This document shows positions 25,177-32,792 of a stretch of 43,560 bases of DNA, in pieces; position 1 is the stretch's first letter; the number at the start of each line of letters is the position of its first letter. The stretch spans positions 1 through 43,560 of IMG/VR virus record IMGVR_UViG_3300021964_011721. One strand, 5' to 3'. This DNA is from a virus. Position numbers and translations under genes: made by a program. Below the pieces are notes generated by a model. The model saw only the letters and a program-made list of their open reading frames with translations, was not told the DNA's origin and made no database searches.

Positions 25177-25615
25177 TAAAAGTAAGCTAAAAGGTTCTGC
25201 TTATGAACAAAAAATTGCAACCCGTCTTTCAAAGGAGTTAAACAAAGAGTTTAGACGAGTGCCCTTGTCAGGTTCTATAGACTATCTTAAAGGCGACATA
25301 TGGGTTCCCTCTGATACTGCTTGGTGGCCTTATTGTATTGAAGCTAAGCATTATAAAGATTTACAATGGAACAATTTGCTTACATCTAAGACTACCGATA
25401 TTCTTAATTTTTGGAAACAAACCTTAAGGGAAGCCGAAGTGATGGATAAAAAACCACTACTTATCTTTAGGTGGAACAGATCTAAAGATTTTATTGGTTA
25501 TATAGATAATTTTGACGAAATACCGTATATTGAGATAAAATCTTTTGGATATAAATTTAGGGTCTCACTATTAGACGAGTGGATAAATGCTTACAAAAAA
25601 GAATTTTTGCAGTAG
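25139..25615 (+). CDS. PD-(D/E)XK nuclease-like protein
   Basis: About 145-158 residues with the core of a PD-(D/E)XK nuclease: an N-terminal helix KGSAYEQKIATRLS, then GDIWV supplying the acid, and IEAKHY giving the E-x-K pair, followed by a helix with a glutamine (FWKQTL). Such small phage enzymes are structure-specific, Holliday junction resolvase-like or end-processing nucleases. The start is uncertain. A GTG at 25139 and a TTG at 25157 have no Shine-Dalgarno, while GGAG at 25159-25162 is well placed for an ATT at 25169. The gene overlaps truncated family copy 5 and runs 29 nt into the next radical SAM gene. Confidence 0.7.
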   Translation: MIFLKKLEIKITNKSKLKGSAYEQKIATRLSKELNKEFRRVPLSGSIDYLKGDIWVPSDTAWWPYCIEAKHYKDLQWNNLLTSKTTDILNFWKQTLREAEVMDKKPLLIFRWNRSKDFIGYIDNFDEIPYIEIKSFGYKFRVSLLDEWINAYKKEFLQ

Positions 25616-26687
25616 ACCTTTTAATGAACTTCATATAGAAGAAGATGGTAAAGTTACTCCGTGTTGTGTTATGCCTTCTAATAGATTCTATTTTGGAGAA
25701 AATTTAAAAGACTATACGCACAGTACTAAATTAAAAGAGATAAGAAAATCATTTTTATTAGATGAACGCCACCCATATTGTGAAAACTGTTGGGCTTCTG
25801 AAGACTTAGGAATAAGATCTCATAGAAAGCAAGATTACAGTGATTTAAAAAACACAAAGTACATACATTTAAGACTCAATAATGTTTGTAATTTTAAGTG
25901 TAGAATGTGTAATCCAAGCTTTTCATCTACTTGGGAAATTGAAAATAAAAAACACAATTATTTTAAGCAAGATAATAAAATAAATAAAGATATATTTTCA
26001 GATAATGCATATTTATTTGAATTTTTACGTCGAAACATTGTAGAAGGTAAGCTTGAATTCATTAATATTTCAGGGGGAGAACCTTTAATAACCGATGCTC
26101 ATGAGAAATTAATTACTTTTTTAATAGATAACGACCTTACTAATATAAATTTAGCATATTCAACAAACTTATCTAATTTAACGTATAAAAAACTCGATTT
26201 ACTAAAACTCTGGTCTAACTTTAGGCATGTTACCTTAGAAGCAAGTTGTGATGGTTGGGGAAATGCAGTTGAATACTCAAGAACAGGTTTTGACCTACAA
26301 ACCTTTAAAGAAAATCTTATCAAAACCTTAAACAGACCAAACTTAGTTACTAAAATTCATTGCATAGTTAACATTTATAGCGTTTGGTCAATTCCTACAC
26401 TCTTAAACATAGCTCGAAAACTAAATATTGATGTTATGTTTGATCCCCTATATTATCCAGAATTTTTGAACCCTCAAAGGTTAGGTAGGGAAGATAAAGA
26501 TAACTTACAAAAACTTTATGAAAATGATTCTACTTTGAAAAATCTATTTAAAAAGTATATTAACATTGATTTACCAGAAATGTATAAAGAATTTATTGAC
26601 TATAATACTATGTTAGATAGGTATAGAAATACAAGTTTTTTTAAAGTTTTTCCAATGTATGAAAAATATTATGATACTACTAGCTAA
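25587..26687 (+). CDS. Twitch-domain radical SAM protein
   Basis: A 366-residue protein in which the auxiliary-cluster part comes first: C8 (FCSRPF), C26-C27 (TPCCVM) and C65-x2-C68 (YCENCW) form an N-terminal twitch/SPASM-like unit. The radical SAM motif C101, C105, C108 (CNFKCRMC) follows. ISGGEPL near 160 contacts SAM. This reversed order is found in a group of phage and bacterial twitch-domain radical SAM proteins. The substrate is unknown; a peptide or sugar is plausible. It overlaps the nuclease gene at its start and the SGNH gene at its end, 29 nt each. Confidence 0.85.
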   Translation: MLTKKNFCSRPFNELHIEEDGKVTPCCVMPSNRFYFGENLKDYTHSTKLKEIRKSFLLDERHPYCENCWASEDLGIRSHRKQDYSDLKNTKYIHLRLNNVCNFKCRMCNPSFSSTWEIENKKHNYFKQDNKINKDIFSDNAYLFEFLRRNIVEGKLEFINISGGEPLITDAHEKLITFLIDNDLTNINLAYSTNLSNLTYKKLDLLKLWSNFRHVTLEASCDGWGNAVEYSRTGFDLQTFKENLIKTLNRPNLVTKIHCIVNIYSVWSIPTLLNIARKLNIDVMFDPLYYPEFLNPQRLGREDKDNLQKLYENDSTLKNLFKKYINIDLPEMYKEFIDYNTMLDRYRNTSFFKVFPMYEKYYDTTS

Positions 26688-27408
26688 TGGCTGTTCTCAC
26701 ACAGCTGGTGCAGAATTAGATGAAAAAAATACTGATTATTGCTATGAAAAAGCTTGGCCAGCAGAATTAAGTAATTTGTTAGGAAAAACTTCGATAAATT
26801 TAGCTAGGTCAGGAGCGAGTAATAATAGAATACTAAGAACTACAATTAATTGGATAAGTAAATACATAGCAGCAGGTAAAAAAGTAGAAAATTTATTCGT
26901 TGTAATTATGTGGTCTGGGGCATTTAGAACTGAAATAGCAACAGATAATAAATATGATGAGTCGTATTTTCATAATGGTTGGATGCCTTTAGTTGTTGGT
27001 AATGATGAATATTATAGAAAAAATTTAACTAAGATGGAGTACTTATATTATAAGTCTTGGACCTCTTTAAACTGTGTTCGCTATAGTTACACAAATTATT
27101 TATTAAATGTAATTAGCCTTCAATCTTTATTAAAAACACATAAAATTAAATATCTTTTCTGGAATAGTAGTCTTGCTGTAAAAAAGTATCCGGAAGAGCT
27201 AAGTAATTTTTACAACTTAATAGATGTCAATAGATTTCCTTATGTTAGAAATGAAGACTATAATTTTTCTGAATTAGCCAGCAAATATAACTATAAGTTA
27301 TCGGATATTTCTGCAAACGGTAATTTTAGATCTCACTTTGATGAACAATCGCAAATCCATTGGGCTAATTATATGTATGAACAAATCACTTCAAGAAAAC
27401 TATTATAG
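26659..27408 (+). CDS. SGNH hydrolase-like protein
   Basis: 249 residues opening with LLANGCSHTAG, an SGNH block I in which the nucleophile serine is in GCSHT, then RSGASNNRI as block II/III. HFDEQSQIHWANYM at the C-terminus offers the block V D-x(5)-H pair. Phage SGNH proteins of this NGCS type are common in marine phages, and their substrates are unknown; acetyl or acyl groups on glycans are the usual guess. An internal ATG at 26671 is an alternative start; neither has a strong Shine-Dalgarno. It ends the sugar/modification block; a 74-nt gap with promoter-like signals follows. Confidence 0.65.
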   Translation: MKNIMILLANGCSHTAGAELDEKNTDYCYEKAWPAELSNLLGKTSINLARSGASNNRILRTTINWISKYIAAGKKVENLFVVIMWSGAFRTEIATDNKYDESYFHNGWMPLVVGNDEYYRKNLTKMEYLYYKSWTSLNCVRYSYTNYLLNVISLQSLLKTHKIKYLFWNSSLAVKKYPEELSNFYNLIDVNRFPYVRNEDYNFSELASKYNYKLSDISANGNFRSHFDEQSQIHWANYMYEQITSRKLL

Positions 27409-27428
27409 ATAAAAGATCATAAAAGTTA

Positions 27429-27469
27429 TTGCTGAATACTCATTTCATTGATATTATATATTATAAATA
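27429..27469 (+). promoter_or_regulatory. Candidate promoter upstream of the FEN exonuclease gene
   Basis: The 74-nt gap before the exonuclease gene holds TTGCTG at 27429-27434 and TATTAT at 27452-27457, 17 nt apart, a moderate sigma70-like pair. TATAAATA at 27462-27469 is identical to the T4 late promoter element. A Shine-Dalgarno (AGGAG) follows at once. Either or both could start transcription of the exonuclease-thyX-glycosyltransferase group. The gap is one of the few real intergenic spaces on this strand. Confidence 0.4.
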
Positions 27470-27482
27470 ACAGGAGATATCA

Positions 27483-28331
27483 ATGTCTAATACAAAATCT
27501 TGGAATGATCTAGCTGATCTACAACAGCCTGATTATTCTTCATACAAAAATCTTTTAATTATAGATGCAAACAACCTCTCATATCGCTGGCTTCAAAGAC
27601 CTAACTATGGTTCTTTTGGTGCAGACTTTATACGTACTATACAATCACTTTCTAAATCTTATGAGGCAACCCGTACAATAGTATGCTTTGATTTTGGTAA
27701 AAGCTACTACCGAATGGATATGCATCCTGAGTATAAAGGCACACGTAAAAAACCTCAAGAGGAAGAAGAGATAAAAAAATATGAAGACTTTTTTGCTGTT
27801 TTAAATTCTCTTCCTGACGAGCTTGATGAAGAAGTGCTAAAATTTAGAGGTGTTGAGGCTGACGACATCTTAGCCTATATAACGCAAAACGTGTCTGACA
27901 GGTATGATCATACTTGGATTGTGTCCTCAGATAGAGATTTATATCAACTAATTAATGATAACGTATCTGTATTCAATATTTTTGGTAGAAAAGAAGTTAC
28001 AATTGATTCTTTAATAGAAGACTACGGAACTACTCCTTATGAATACATGCTATCAAGAATAATTGAAGGAGATAAGTCTGATAATATTTTAGGAATAGAA
28101 GGTATTGGCCCAAAACGTGCTCAAGGACTAGCTAAAGACCATAAAGAGTTTAATAACTTACTCGAAAGTTTACCACTTAAAGGTAGATCTAAATATATTC
28201 AAAATCTTAATGCGGGACGTGATACTCTTTTACGTAATGAAAAGTTAATAAATCTTAAAAAGTATTGTGAAGAAGCAATTCTCAGTGGCAAAGAAGGCGA
28301 AGAGTATCTTGCAAAACTCAAAAATTTGTAA
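27483..28331 (+). CDS. 5'-3' exonuclease/RNase H of the FEN family
   Basis: A 282-residue flap-nuclease. IIDANNLSYRW carries the first metal acid, the EADDILAY helix (about residue 124) and SSDRDLYQLI (about 149) the next acidic pairs. EGDKSDNILGIEGIGPKRA (about 197-215) is the last acid followed by the helix-hairpin-helix that binds the flap. T4 RNase H, the same family, removes RNA primers from lagging-strand fragments. A clear AGGAG Shine-Dalgarno precedes the ATG, after a promoter-like gap. The 3' end overlaps the dUTPase-like gene. Confidence 0.93.
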   Translation: MSNTKSWNDLADLQQPDYSSYKNLLIIDANNLSYRWLQRPNYGSFGADFIRTIQSLSKSYEATRTIVCFDFGKSYYRMDMHPEYKGTRKKPQEEEEIKKYEDFFAVLNSLPDELDEEVLKFRGVEADDILAYITQNVSDRYDHTWIVSSDRDLYQLINDNVSVFNIFGRKEVTIDSLIEDYGTTPYEYMLSRIIEGDKSDNILGIEGIGPKRAQGLAKDHKEFNNLLESLPLKGRSKYIQNLNAGRDTLLRNEKLINLKKYCEEAILSGKEGEEYLAKLKNL

Positions 28332-28899
28332 ACTTCATATAGAAAAAAGCTCACTTGCAAAAGCCTTAGAGAAAGATTACTCGCTTGAGTGGGGTTTTAA
28401 CCAATCTACTACATTTGATCCATACTTCCATCTTAGAGCTTGCATTATAAAAGATGTTATAGTAGAGCCTGGAGAAGTCATTATAATACCTACGGGGATT
28501 TATACTCAACTTATAAATCCTGGGTTTATAATAGAAGTATCTTCTGACTACGACCTTTTATTAGAGAATGGTCTGTCAGTATTTGATTCACCTATGCTTT
28601 TTGATTTTACGTTTACAAACGAAATACATGTTTTAATTAAAAATAATTTTAATCAAGCACAGAATATACAGCCAGGAAAAAAAGTTGCGATTCTTTCTAT
28701 TAGACAACTTCCACAAACAGTGATAAAATACGTTGATATGATAGAAGAATCTCCTTGGAAAAATAAAGGTAAAAAATTTATTCAAGAATTTAAGAAAAAA
28801 TTTAATCCAGAAATCTATGATCAAAAGAAATTTAAAACTTCAGAGTTTTACTCAAGAGAAGATATAGATAATTACATAAGGAAACACAATGGAAGTTAG
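28309..28899 (+). CDS. Degenerate dUTPase-like protein
   Basis: About 196 residues with the trimeric dUTPase/dCTP deaminase beta fold. PGEVIIIPTGI, then LENGLSVFDSP, a strand NEIHVLIKN, then PGKKVAILSI follow the dUTPase order. The catalytic motifs are lost. AGYDL is YFHLR, the phosphate-binding RSG is SSDYDL, the Y-RGE region is FTFTNE, and the glycine-rich C-terminal motif V is absent, replaced by a lysine-rich tail. It is probably not a working dUTPase and may be a structural or regulatory relative. The start is uncertain: TTG 28309 gives the least overlap with the exonuclease, but GTG 28285 and GTG 28267 are also in frame. Confidence 0.6.
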   Translation: MQNSKICKLHIEKSSLAKALEKDYSLEWGFNQSTTFDPYFHLRACIIKDVIVEPGEVIIIPTGIYTQLINPGFIIEVSSDYDLLLENGLSVFDSPMLFDFTFTNEIHVLIKNNFNQAQNIQPGKKVAILSIRQLPQTVIKYVDMIEESPWKNKGKKFIQEFKKKFNPEIYDQKKFKTSEFYSREDIDNYIRKHNGS

Positions 28900-29560
28900 A
28901 ATAATAAGTTATAGTCAGCCACCGAAAGATAATTTATACGTAGGTGAAGACGTTCAAGAATTAGTAGCATATTGTGCAAGAGTGTCAAATCCAGATAATC
29001 AAAACAGTGCTCAAACGTCAGATAAGCTTCTGAAGTACTTAATTAGGGAAAAACACTGGTCTCCTTTTGAAATGGTATCTGCTTGTCTAGAAATTACCAC
29101 TACCAGAGATATCGCAAGGCAGATACTTCGTCACAGATCGTTTTCTTTTCAAGAGTTTTCTCAGCGATATGCTGATCCCACTCAACATCTAAAGTCTGTT
29201 AGACGTGAAGCACGACTTCAAGACCATAAAAATAGGCAAAATTCTATTGAAGTTGAAGATAATTCTTTACAGCAACAGTGGATGGGTCAACAAGATGCTG
29301 TATATTTAGCAGCTATAAAAGCATATACATGGGCTATAGAAATGGGCATAGCAAAAGAACAAGCTCGTGCAGTATTACCAGAAGGTTTAATGGAGTCTAG
29401 GCTATATGTTAATGGAACTTTAAGATCTTGGATTCATTATATTGAGTTACGTCAAGCTAACGGCACGCAAAAAGAGCATAGAGAAATAGCAAATGCTTGT
29501 GCAAAGGTAATTACTGAAATATTTCCTATGGGAAAAGATTACTTAGCTCCTCCAAGATGA
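28889..29560 (+). CDS. thyX: Flavin-dependent thymidylate synthase
   Basis: A 223-residue ThyX. The signature RHRSFSFQEFSQRY at residues 81-94 is a perfect match to the RHRxxSxxxxSQRY motif that binds FAD and dUMP, and the later SRLYVNGTLRSW region is the usual substrate-binding segment. It makes dTMP from dUMP using methylene-tetrahydrofolate and FADH2 with no need for dihydrofolate reductase. It sits beside a dUTPase-like gene, so both are placed in dTMP supply, although that neighbour seems inactive. Starts and stops overlap both neighbours. Confidence 0.97.
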   Translation: MEVRIISYSQPPKDNLYVGEDVQELVAYCARVSNPDNQNSAQTSDKLLKYLIREKHWSPFEMVSACLEITTTRDIARQILRHRSFSFQEFSQRYADPTQHLKSVRREARLQDHKNRQNSIEVEDNSLQQQWMGQQDAVYLAAIKAYTWAIEMGIAKEQARAVLPEGLMESRLYVNGTLRSWIHYIELRQANGTQKEHREIANACAKVITEIFPMGKDYLAPPR

Positions 29561-30678
29561 CGATCGCTTTTTTAACACAATATTATAGAGGGCTTGGTCA
29601 TAGTCAAAGAATAAAGTTTATTGCAGAAAAAGTAGGAAAAACAGAACCTGTAATAATATTAGATCAGCTATTTCAACCACCTCTTACATATTCTGTCCCT
29701 CATATAGCCTTTTTAAAAGACTATAAGGTAGAGGATATAAATAATATGTTTCAATTTATTATGCAAGAGGATCTTATAAATTTTAGAATAAAAAAATTCA
29801 TTGAAGCGATAGAAAAAAATAAATGTACTATACTAGTCTGCGAAGGCTTTCCCTTTTGTAGGCATCAATTTGCACATGAATATATAAGATATTTTGAAGA
29901 GTGTAAAAGAAGAGATATTAAAATTTTAGTATCTGTAAGAGATTTTCCGTGGGACGAACCTCACGATGAATCTTTACAGGACTGGGTGCTATATACTCAA
30001 AACTTAGTGTGTAAATACTATGTAGACAAAATACTTGTGCATGGAGATCCTAATATCTTACCTCTTGTGAGTGATAGGATGAGACATTCTAATAGTAAAC
30101 AAATTATAGATGATATAAAAGATAAAGTTGTATATACTGGTTATGTTTGTGATAAGTCATTATCTGAGCATGTACAAAAAAATAATAAAATATATGTAAG
30201 TACTGGTCTGAATAAAGAAGAGGGTATGCTTTTATTTAAAAATTTAGTAAAGATTGCGCCAAAGTTTAAAGATTATGAATTTGTAATGACAATAGCTAAT
30301 AAGTATCTTAAAACAGGTAATATTACTAAAGGTAATGTGACTATGATTGAGTATATACCTAATCTAAGAGAAAAACTTGTAGACTGTGCTGCTTATATAA
30401 CTTATGGAGGTTACAACGCCACTGTAGAAATACTTCAAAGCGTTATACCATCAATAATTATTCCTAGACAGGATGGAAGAAAAATGGAACAATTTGTAAG
30501 AGCATACACATTTGAGCCTTATAATTTTTATAAAGTAGTAAATAATAAAGAAATAGACACTCTCGAAAAAACTTTAAGAGTTGTCTTAGAAACAAAACCT
30601 AATAAATTTAAGTTTGATCTTAACGGAACAGAGAAGTCAGCAGATGTCATCAAAACAACTTACAATGGAAGACATTAA
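29557..30678 (+). CDS. GT-B glycosyltransferase (MurG/GT28-like)
   Basis: A 373-residue GT-B protein. The N-terminal YYRGLGHSQR is the glycine-rich acceptor-side loop of MurG-like transferases. KVVYTGYV starts the second domain, and ITYGGYNATVEILQS with the following PRQDGRKMEQ segment is the nucleotide-sugar site, where the E and the final Q are typical. It would transfer an NDP-sugar to an unknown acceptor. It is unrelated in detail to the GT-A gene at 1592 and to the 17-25 kb family, so the phage encodes at least two, perhaps three, glycosyltransferase types. ATGA overlap with thyX. Confidence 0.75.
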   Translation: MTIAFLTQYYRGLGHSQRIKFIAEKVGKTEPVIILDQLFQPPLTYSVPHIAFLKDYKVEDINNMFQFIMQEDLINFRIKKFIEAIEKNKCTILVCEGFPFCRHQFAHEYIRYFEECKRRDIKILVSVRDFPWDEPHDESLQDWVLYTQNLVCKYYVDKILVHGDPNILPLVSDRMRHSNSKQIIDDIKDKVVYTGYVCDKSLSEHVQKNNKIYVSTGLNKEEGMLLFKNLVKIAPKFKDYEFVMTIANKYLKTGNITKGNVTMIEYIPNLREKLVDCAAYITYGGYNATVEILQSVIPSIIIPRQDGRKMEQFVRAYTFEPYNFYKVVNNKEIDTLEKTLRVVLETKPNKFKFDLNGTEKSADVIKTTYNGRH

Positions 30679-31204
30679 TAAAGCCAAACTTAAATGGCAA
30701 GAAGTACTAATAAAAGATGAAATAGGGCTTATTTCTATATTCGCTAAAAAGAATAGATTAATAGCTGCTTATGAAAGAGCAGAGCACAATGCTTGGATTG
30801 TAAGAACACTTAGAGATAAAAAACAACGATATCGTTTTCCAAAGTGTAAAAATTTAATAATGATTGGTAGTGGTGTATACCCCTATTCAATGTTCGATGT
30901 ACACAAACAGTACCCTCATATTAAACAAATAGGCTTAGAAATAGATGAAAAACGCGCAAAAATTAGTAGAAAAGTTATAGAAGTATCACCTGCAAAAGAT
31001 AATATTAAAATAGTAGCTTGTGATGCATACGACTTTGATTATTCATGGTTGGGAATAGATGATTTAGTTTTCATCTCTGTTGATGTAGAGCATAAACGCA
31101 TATTTTCAAAGATTATAGAAACAAGTAAGGCGCAACTTCATATATGTGCGCCTTACGATAATGTTTGGTTAGATCATTTTTTAAGATTCAAAGGTGTTAT
31201 TTAA
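30644..31204 (+). CDS. SAM-dependent methyltransferase-like protein (nicotianamine-synthase-like fold)
   Basis: About 186 residues with a Rossmann SAM-binding pattern: LIMIGSGVYPYS as motif I, then QIGLEIDEKRAKISRKV as the acidic-ribose and helix segment, and IKIVACDAYDFD as motif III. The GSG-x-P-x-S and EID pattern resembles nicotianamine-synthase-like proteins, which join or methylate with SAM. The substrate is unknown. The ATG at 30644, with GAGAAG upstream, is preferred; 30614 and 30665 are in-frame alternatives. It is the last gene on the + strand and overlaps the opposing small gene by 8 nt. Confidence 0.6.
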   Translation: MSSKQLTMEDINKAKLKWQEVLIKDEIGLISIFAKKNRLIAAYERAEHNAWIVRTLRDKKQRYRFPKCKNLIMIGSGVYPYSMFDVHKQYPHIKQIGLEIDEKRAKISRKVIEVSPAKDNIKIVACDAYDFDYSWLGIDDLVFISVDVEHKRIFSKIIETSKAQLHICAPYDNVWLDHFLRFKGVI

Positions 31205-31322
31205 AAAGTATTTTTTGGTGATAAATACTATTATAATTAACTTTTTCTTTTCTCTTTAGCTTTTTAATCTTTTTTTTACTCGGTGTTGTATTTGAACGTT
31301 GAAAAAAATCTGGAGCTATCAT
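31197..31322 (-). CDS. Small lysine-rich protein (41 aa), last gene of the virion strand
   Basis: A 41-codon frame starting in an ATGA overlap with the 66-residue gene before it, the same coupling used elsewhere in this block. The product is very basic (TPSKKKIKKLKRKEK) and could bind nucleic acid or be a small internal virion protein. Its stop lies 8 nt inside the convergent methyltransferase gene. I do not recognise it. The overlap start and the lack of other content support it, but it is short. Confidence 0.45.
   Translation of the reverse strand: MIAPDFFQRSNTTPSKKKIKKLKRKEKVNYNSIYHQKILFK
31207..31229. terminator. Weak bidirectional hairpin at the convergence point
   Basis: AGTATTT (31207-31213) and AAATACT (31223-31229) form a 7-bp stem with a 9-nt loop just after the + strand methyltransferase stop. 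Read on the - strand it is followed by TTTT. The stem has a single G-C pair, so it is weak. It lies at the only point where the two gene blocks converge, where terminators are expected. Confidence 0.3.
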
Positions 31323-31519
31323 TTTGTTTTAACAGTTTTGACTGTCTGAGAATTTGGATTTTTTACTTCCCTAACTGTTAATTGATCACCCCTACGATAG
31401 TAATCGTAAGTTCTCTCTTTTTCAGCAGGATCATACTCTTCTCTGAGTCCGTAACGGTTATCACCGATTACTACAGCCTCTCCTGATCTTTCTTCAACAC
31501 CTGATAGTGACTTTGCCAT
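31319..31519 (-). CDS. Small hypothetical protein, virion-block
   Basis: A 66-residue charged protein (REEYDPAEKERTYDYYRRGDQL) ending in a lysine/threonine repeat (QTVKTVKTK). An AAGG Shine-Dalgarno lies before the ATG. It is the second to last gene of the tail-module strand, directly behind a glycine-rich protein of 114 residues. I recognise no family. Confidence 0.6.
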   Translation of the reverse strand: MAKSLSGVEERSGEAVVIGDNRYGLREEYDPAEKERTYDYYRRGDQLTVREVKNPNSQTVKTVKTK

Positions 31520-31529
31520 AATATTAGCC

Positions 31530-31874
31530 TTACTTCATATCTTTGATAATACGACCACCAAAGTTTCCGTTTGACTCATTTGCGACACGAACTGCAGGAG
31601 ACATGCCTCCTCCAGCTTTAGGTCCAGTTGATTCATTGTTACCACCTTGGTACCCTTTTGTAATATCCATCATTTCAGGCCCTTGGTTTACATAACCTTC
31701 TGCATCTTTCATCATGTTGTTAGGTCCTGGTGCACCAGCTGCTCGAGAGTCGTTTGACCCAGTAAAGCTGGTTCTTGTTGTTCCACCCATAGCACTTTTT
31801 GGATAATTTTTTGCATTTTTTACGTACTTCATATCCTCTGCGCTTCCGGTGACTGTTTTTGAAATCATTGCCAT
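31530..31874 (-). CDS. Hypothetical glycine/asparagine-rich protein
   Basis: 114 residues with a low-complexity middle (TGSNDSRAAGAPGPNN, GGGMSPAV), a repeated NG/GG content and no hydrophobic segment. A strong GGAG Shine-Dalgarno precedes the ATG. It follows the beta-helix-like protein gene by 21 nt, so it is probably cotranscribed with it. The composition suggests a disordered linker or a virion decoration protein. I do not recognise a family. Confidence 0.6.
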   Translation of the reverse strand: MAMISKTVTGSAEDMKYVKNAKNYPKSAMGGTTRTSFTGSNDSRAAGAPGPNNMMKDAEGYVNQGPEMMDITKGYQGGNNESTGPKAGGGMSPAVRVANESNGNFGGRIIKDMK

Positions 31875-31895
31875 GATTATTCTCCTTTATTTAAA

Positions 31896-32534
31896 TTAGG
31901 AAATCAGTGCTAGCACTGTTTCTGTCATGTTACCTGCGTTAGAGCCGCCAGATGTGGAAGCACGAACTGTAACTGTATGAGCTGGGTCACCGTTTAGGGT
32001 GCTACTACCAACTAAGTAATATGTATTGCTTGAAATATTCAATGCTGAGTAATTGATTTCTGAATTAGCATTTGATACGATTGCACGATCAACACCTGAA
32101 GCATCACACCACCACATTTCAACTCCATTAGTACCAGCAGCTGCATGTGAGATTAAGTTTGCTTGTTGATTCACACCAAAGTCATTATTGGTAAAAATAC
32201 AGTTCTCAAATCTTAAAGTCACTGCTGTATTACCTTCTTTAGTAATACACGAAGCTCCTGTTGCTGTTGTACTAGCAGCACCTTGGAATGTGACATTCTT
32301 AAAACTGATTTGACCAGTTGAACCATCAGCAATGGTCATATCACCACTGATAATAATTTCTTCTGGATCACCAACACCGATGTATGCGTAATCAGACGCT
32401 ACAACACCTGTAGGTGCTGTGTATGTACCTGCGTACATGTGTACTTCGTTACCGCCTTGGGTAAGAGCAGTGGTCGGAATATCCGAAATTACTGCTGGAA
32501 ACCCGTCGGTTCCTCTTTTATCTACTATAGCCAT
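31896..32534 (-). CDS. Beta-helix-like virion protein (spike or decoration)
   Basis: A 212-residue protein of short strands with the turn pattern of a right-handed parallel beta-helix: ISFKNVTFQG, LRFENCIFTNND, then VDRAIVSNANSEINYSA. This pattern is shared by tailspike and pectate-lyase-like domains. No catalytic residues can be placed. The gene has its own strong promoter, a 7-nt-spaced AAGGAG Shine-Dalgarno, and 63 nt of upstream space, unlike the tightly packed genes around it. Abundant structural expression is inferred. Confidence 0.55.
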   Translation of the reverse strand: MAIVDKRGTDGFPAVISDIPTTALTQGGNEVHMYAGTYTAPTGVVASDYAYIGVGDPEEIIISGDMTIADGSTGQISFKNVTFQGAASTTATGASCITKEGNTAVTLRFENCIFTNNDFGVNQQANLISHAAAGTNGVEMWWCDASGVDRAIVSNANSEINYSALNISSNTYYLVGSSTLNGDPAHTVTVRASTSGGSNAGNMTETVLALIS

Positions 32535-32553
32535 AGTTTTTCTCCTTGAGGGT

Positions 32554-32594
32554 TATTTATGATTTATTATCACAAACAAACATTATAATGTCAA
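32554..32594 (-). promoter_or_regulatory. Strong extended -10 promoter with operator-like palindrome
   Basis: On the - strand a perfect TTGACA -35 (32594-32589) lies 17 nt from GATAAT (32571-32566). TGT just upstream of the latter supplies the TGn extended -10. This is close to a sigma70 consensus. The 12-bp perfect palindrome ACATTATAATGT (32580-32591) overlaps the -35 and spacer. CATAAATA (32561-32554), resembling a T4 late element, lies at the expected start site. The promoter would drive the beta-helix gene and the three small genes after it. Confidence 0.7.
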
Positions 32595-32597
32595 AAT

Positions 32598-32792
32598 TTA
32601 TTTTTTACGTTTCTTGCCTGCCGAGTTAAGTGCTATTGCCACTGCTTGTCGGCGTTGGGCCTCTTTACGTGAGATACCTTGTTTTTTTGCTAAAGTACTT
32701 ACACCTTTAGCACGAGCTTTTGAAGGCTTTTTCATTAGCTCTTTTATATTCTTTGAAACTGTTTTTTGAGACTTACCACGTTTAAGAGGCAT
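32598..32792 (-). CDS. Small basic protein, DUF6496-like
   Basis: A 64-residue protein: MPLKRGKSQKTVSKNIKELM at the N-terminus and RRQAVAIALNSAGK near the end. It matches a small family common in phages and bacteria (MPLKxGKS, then KQAVAIALxxAGK), usually annotated DUF6496, of unknown function. The TAATG overlap with the gene upstream fixes the ATG at 32792; a TTG two codons earlier is less likely. The strong basic charge suggests nucleic acid contact. Confidence 0.75.
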   Translation of the reverse strand: MPLKRGKSQKTVSKNIKELMKKPSKARAKGVSTLAKKQGISRKEAQRRQAVAIALNSAGKKRKK

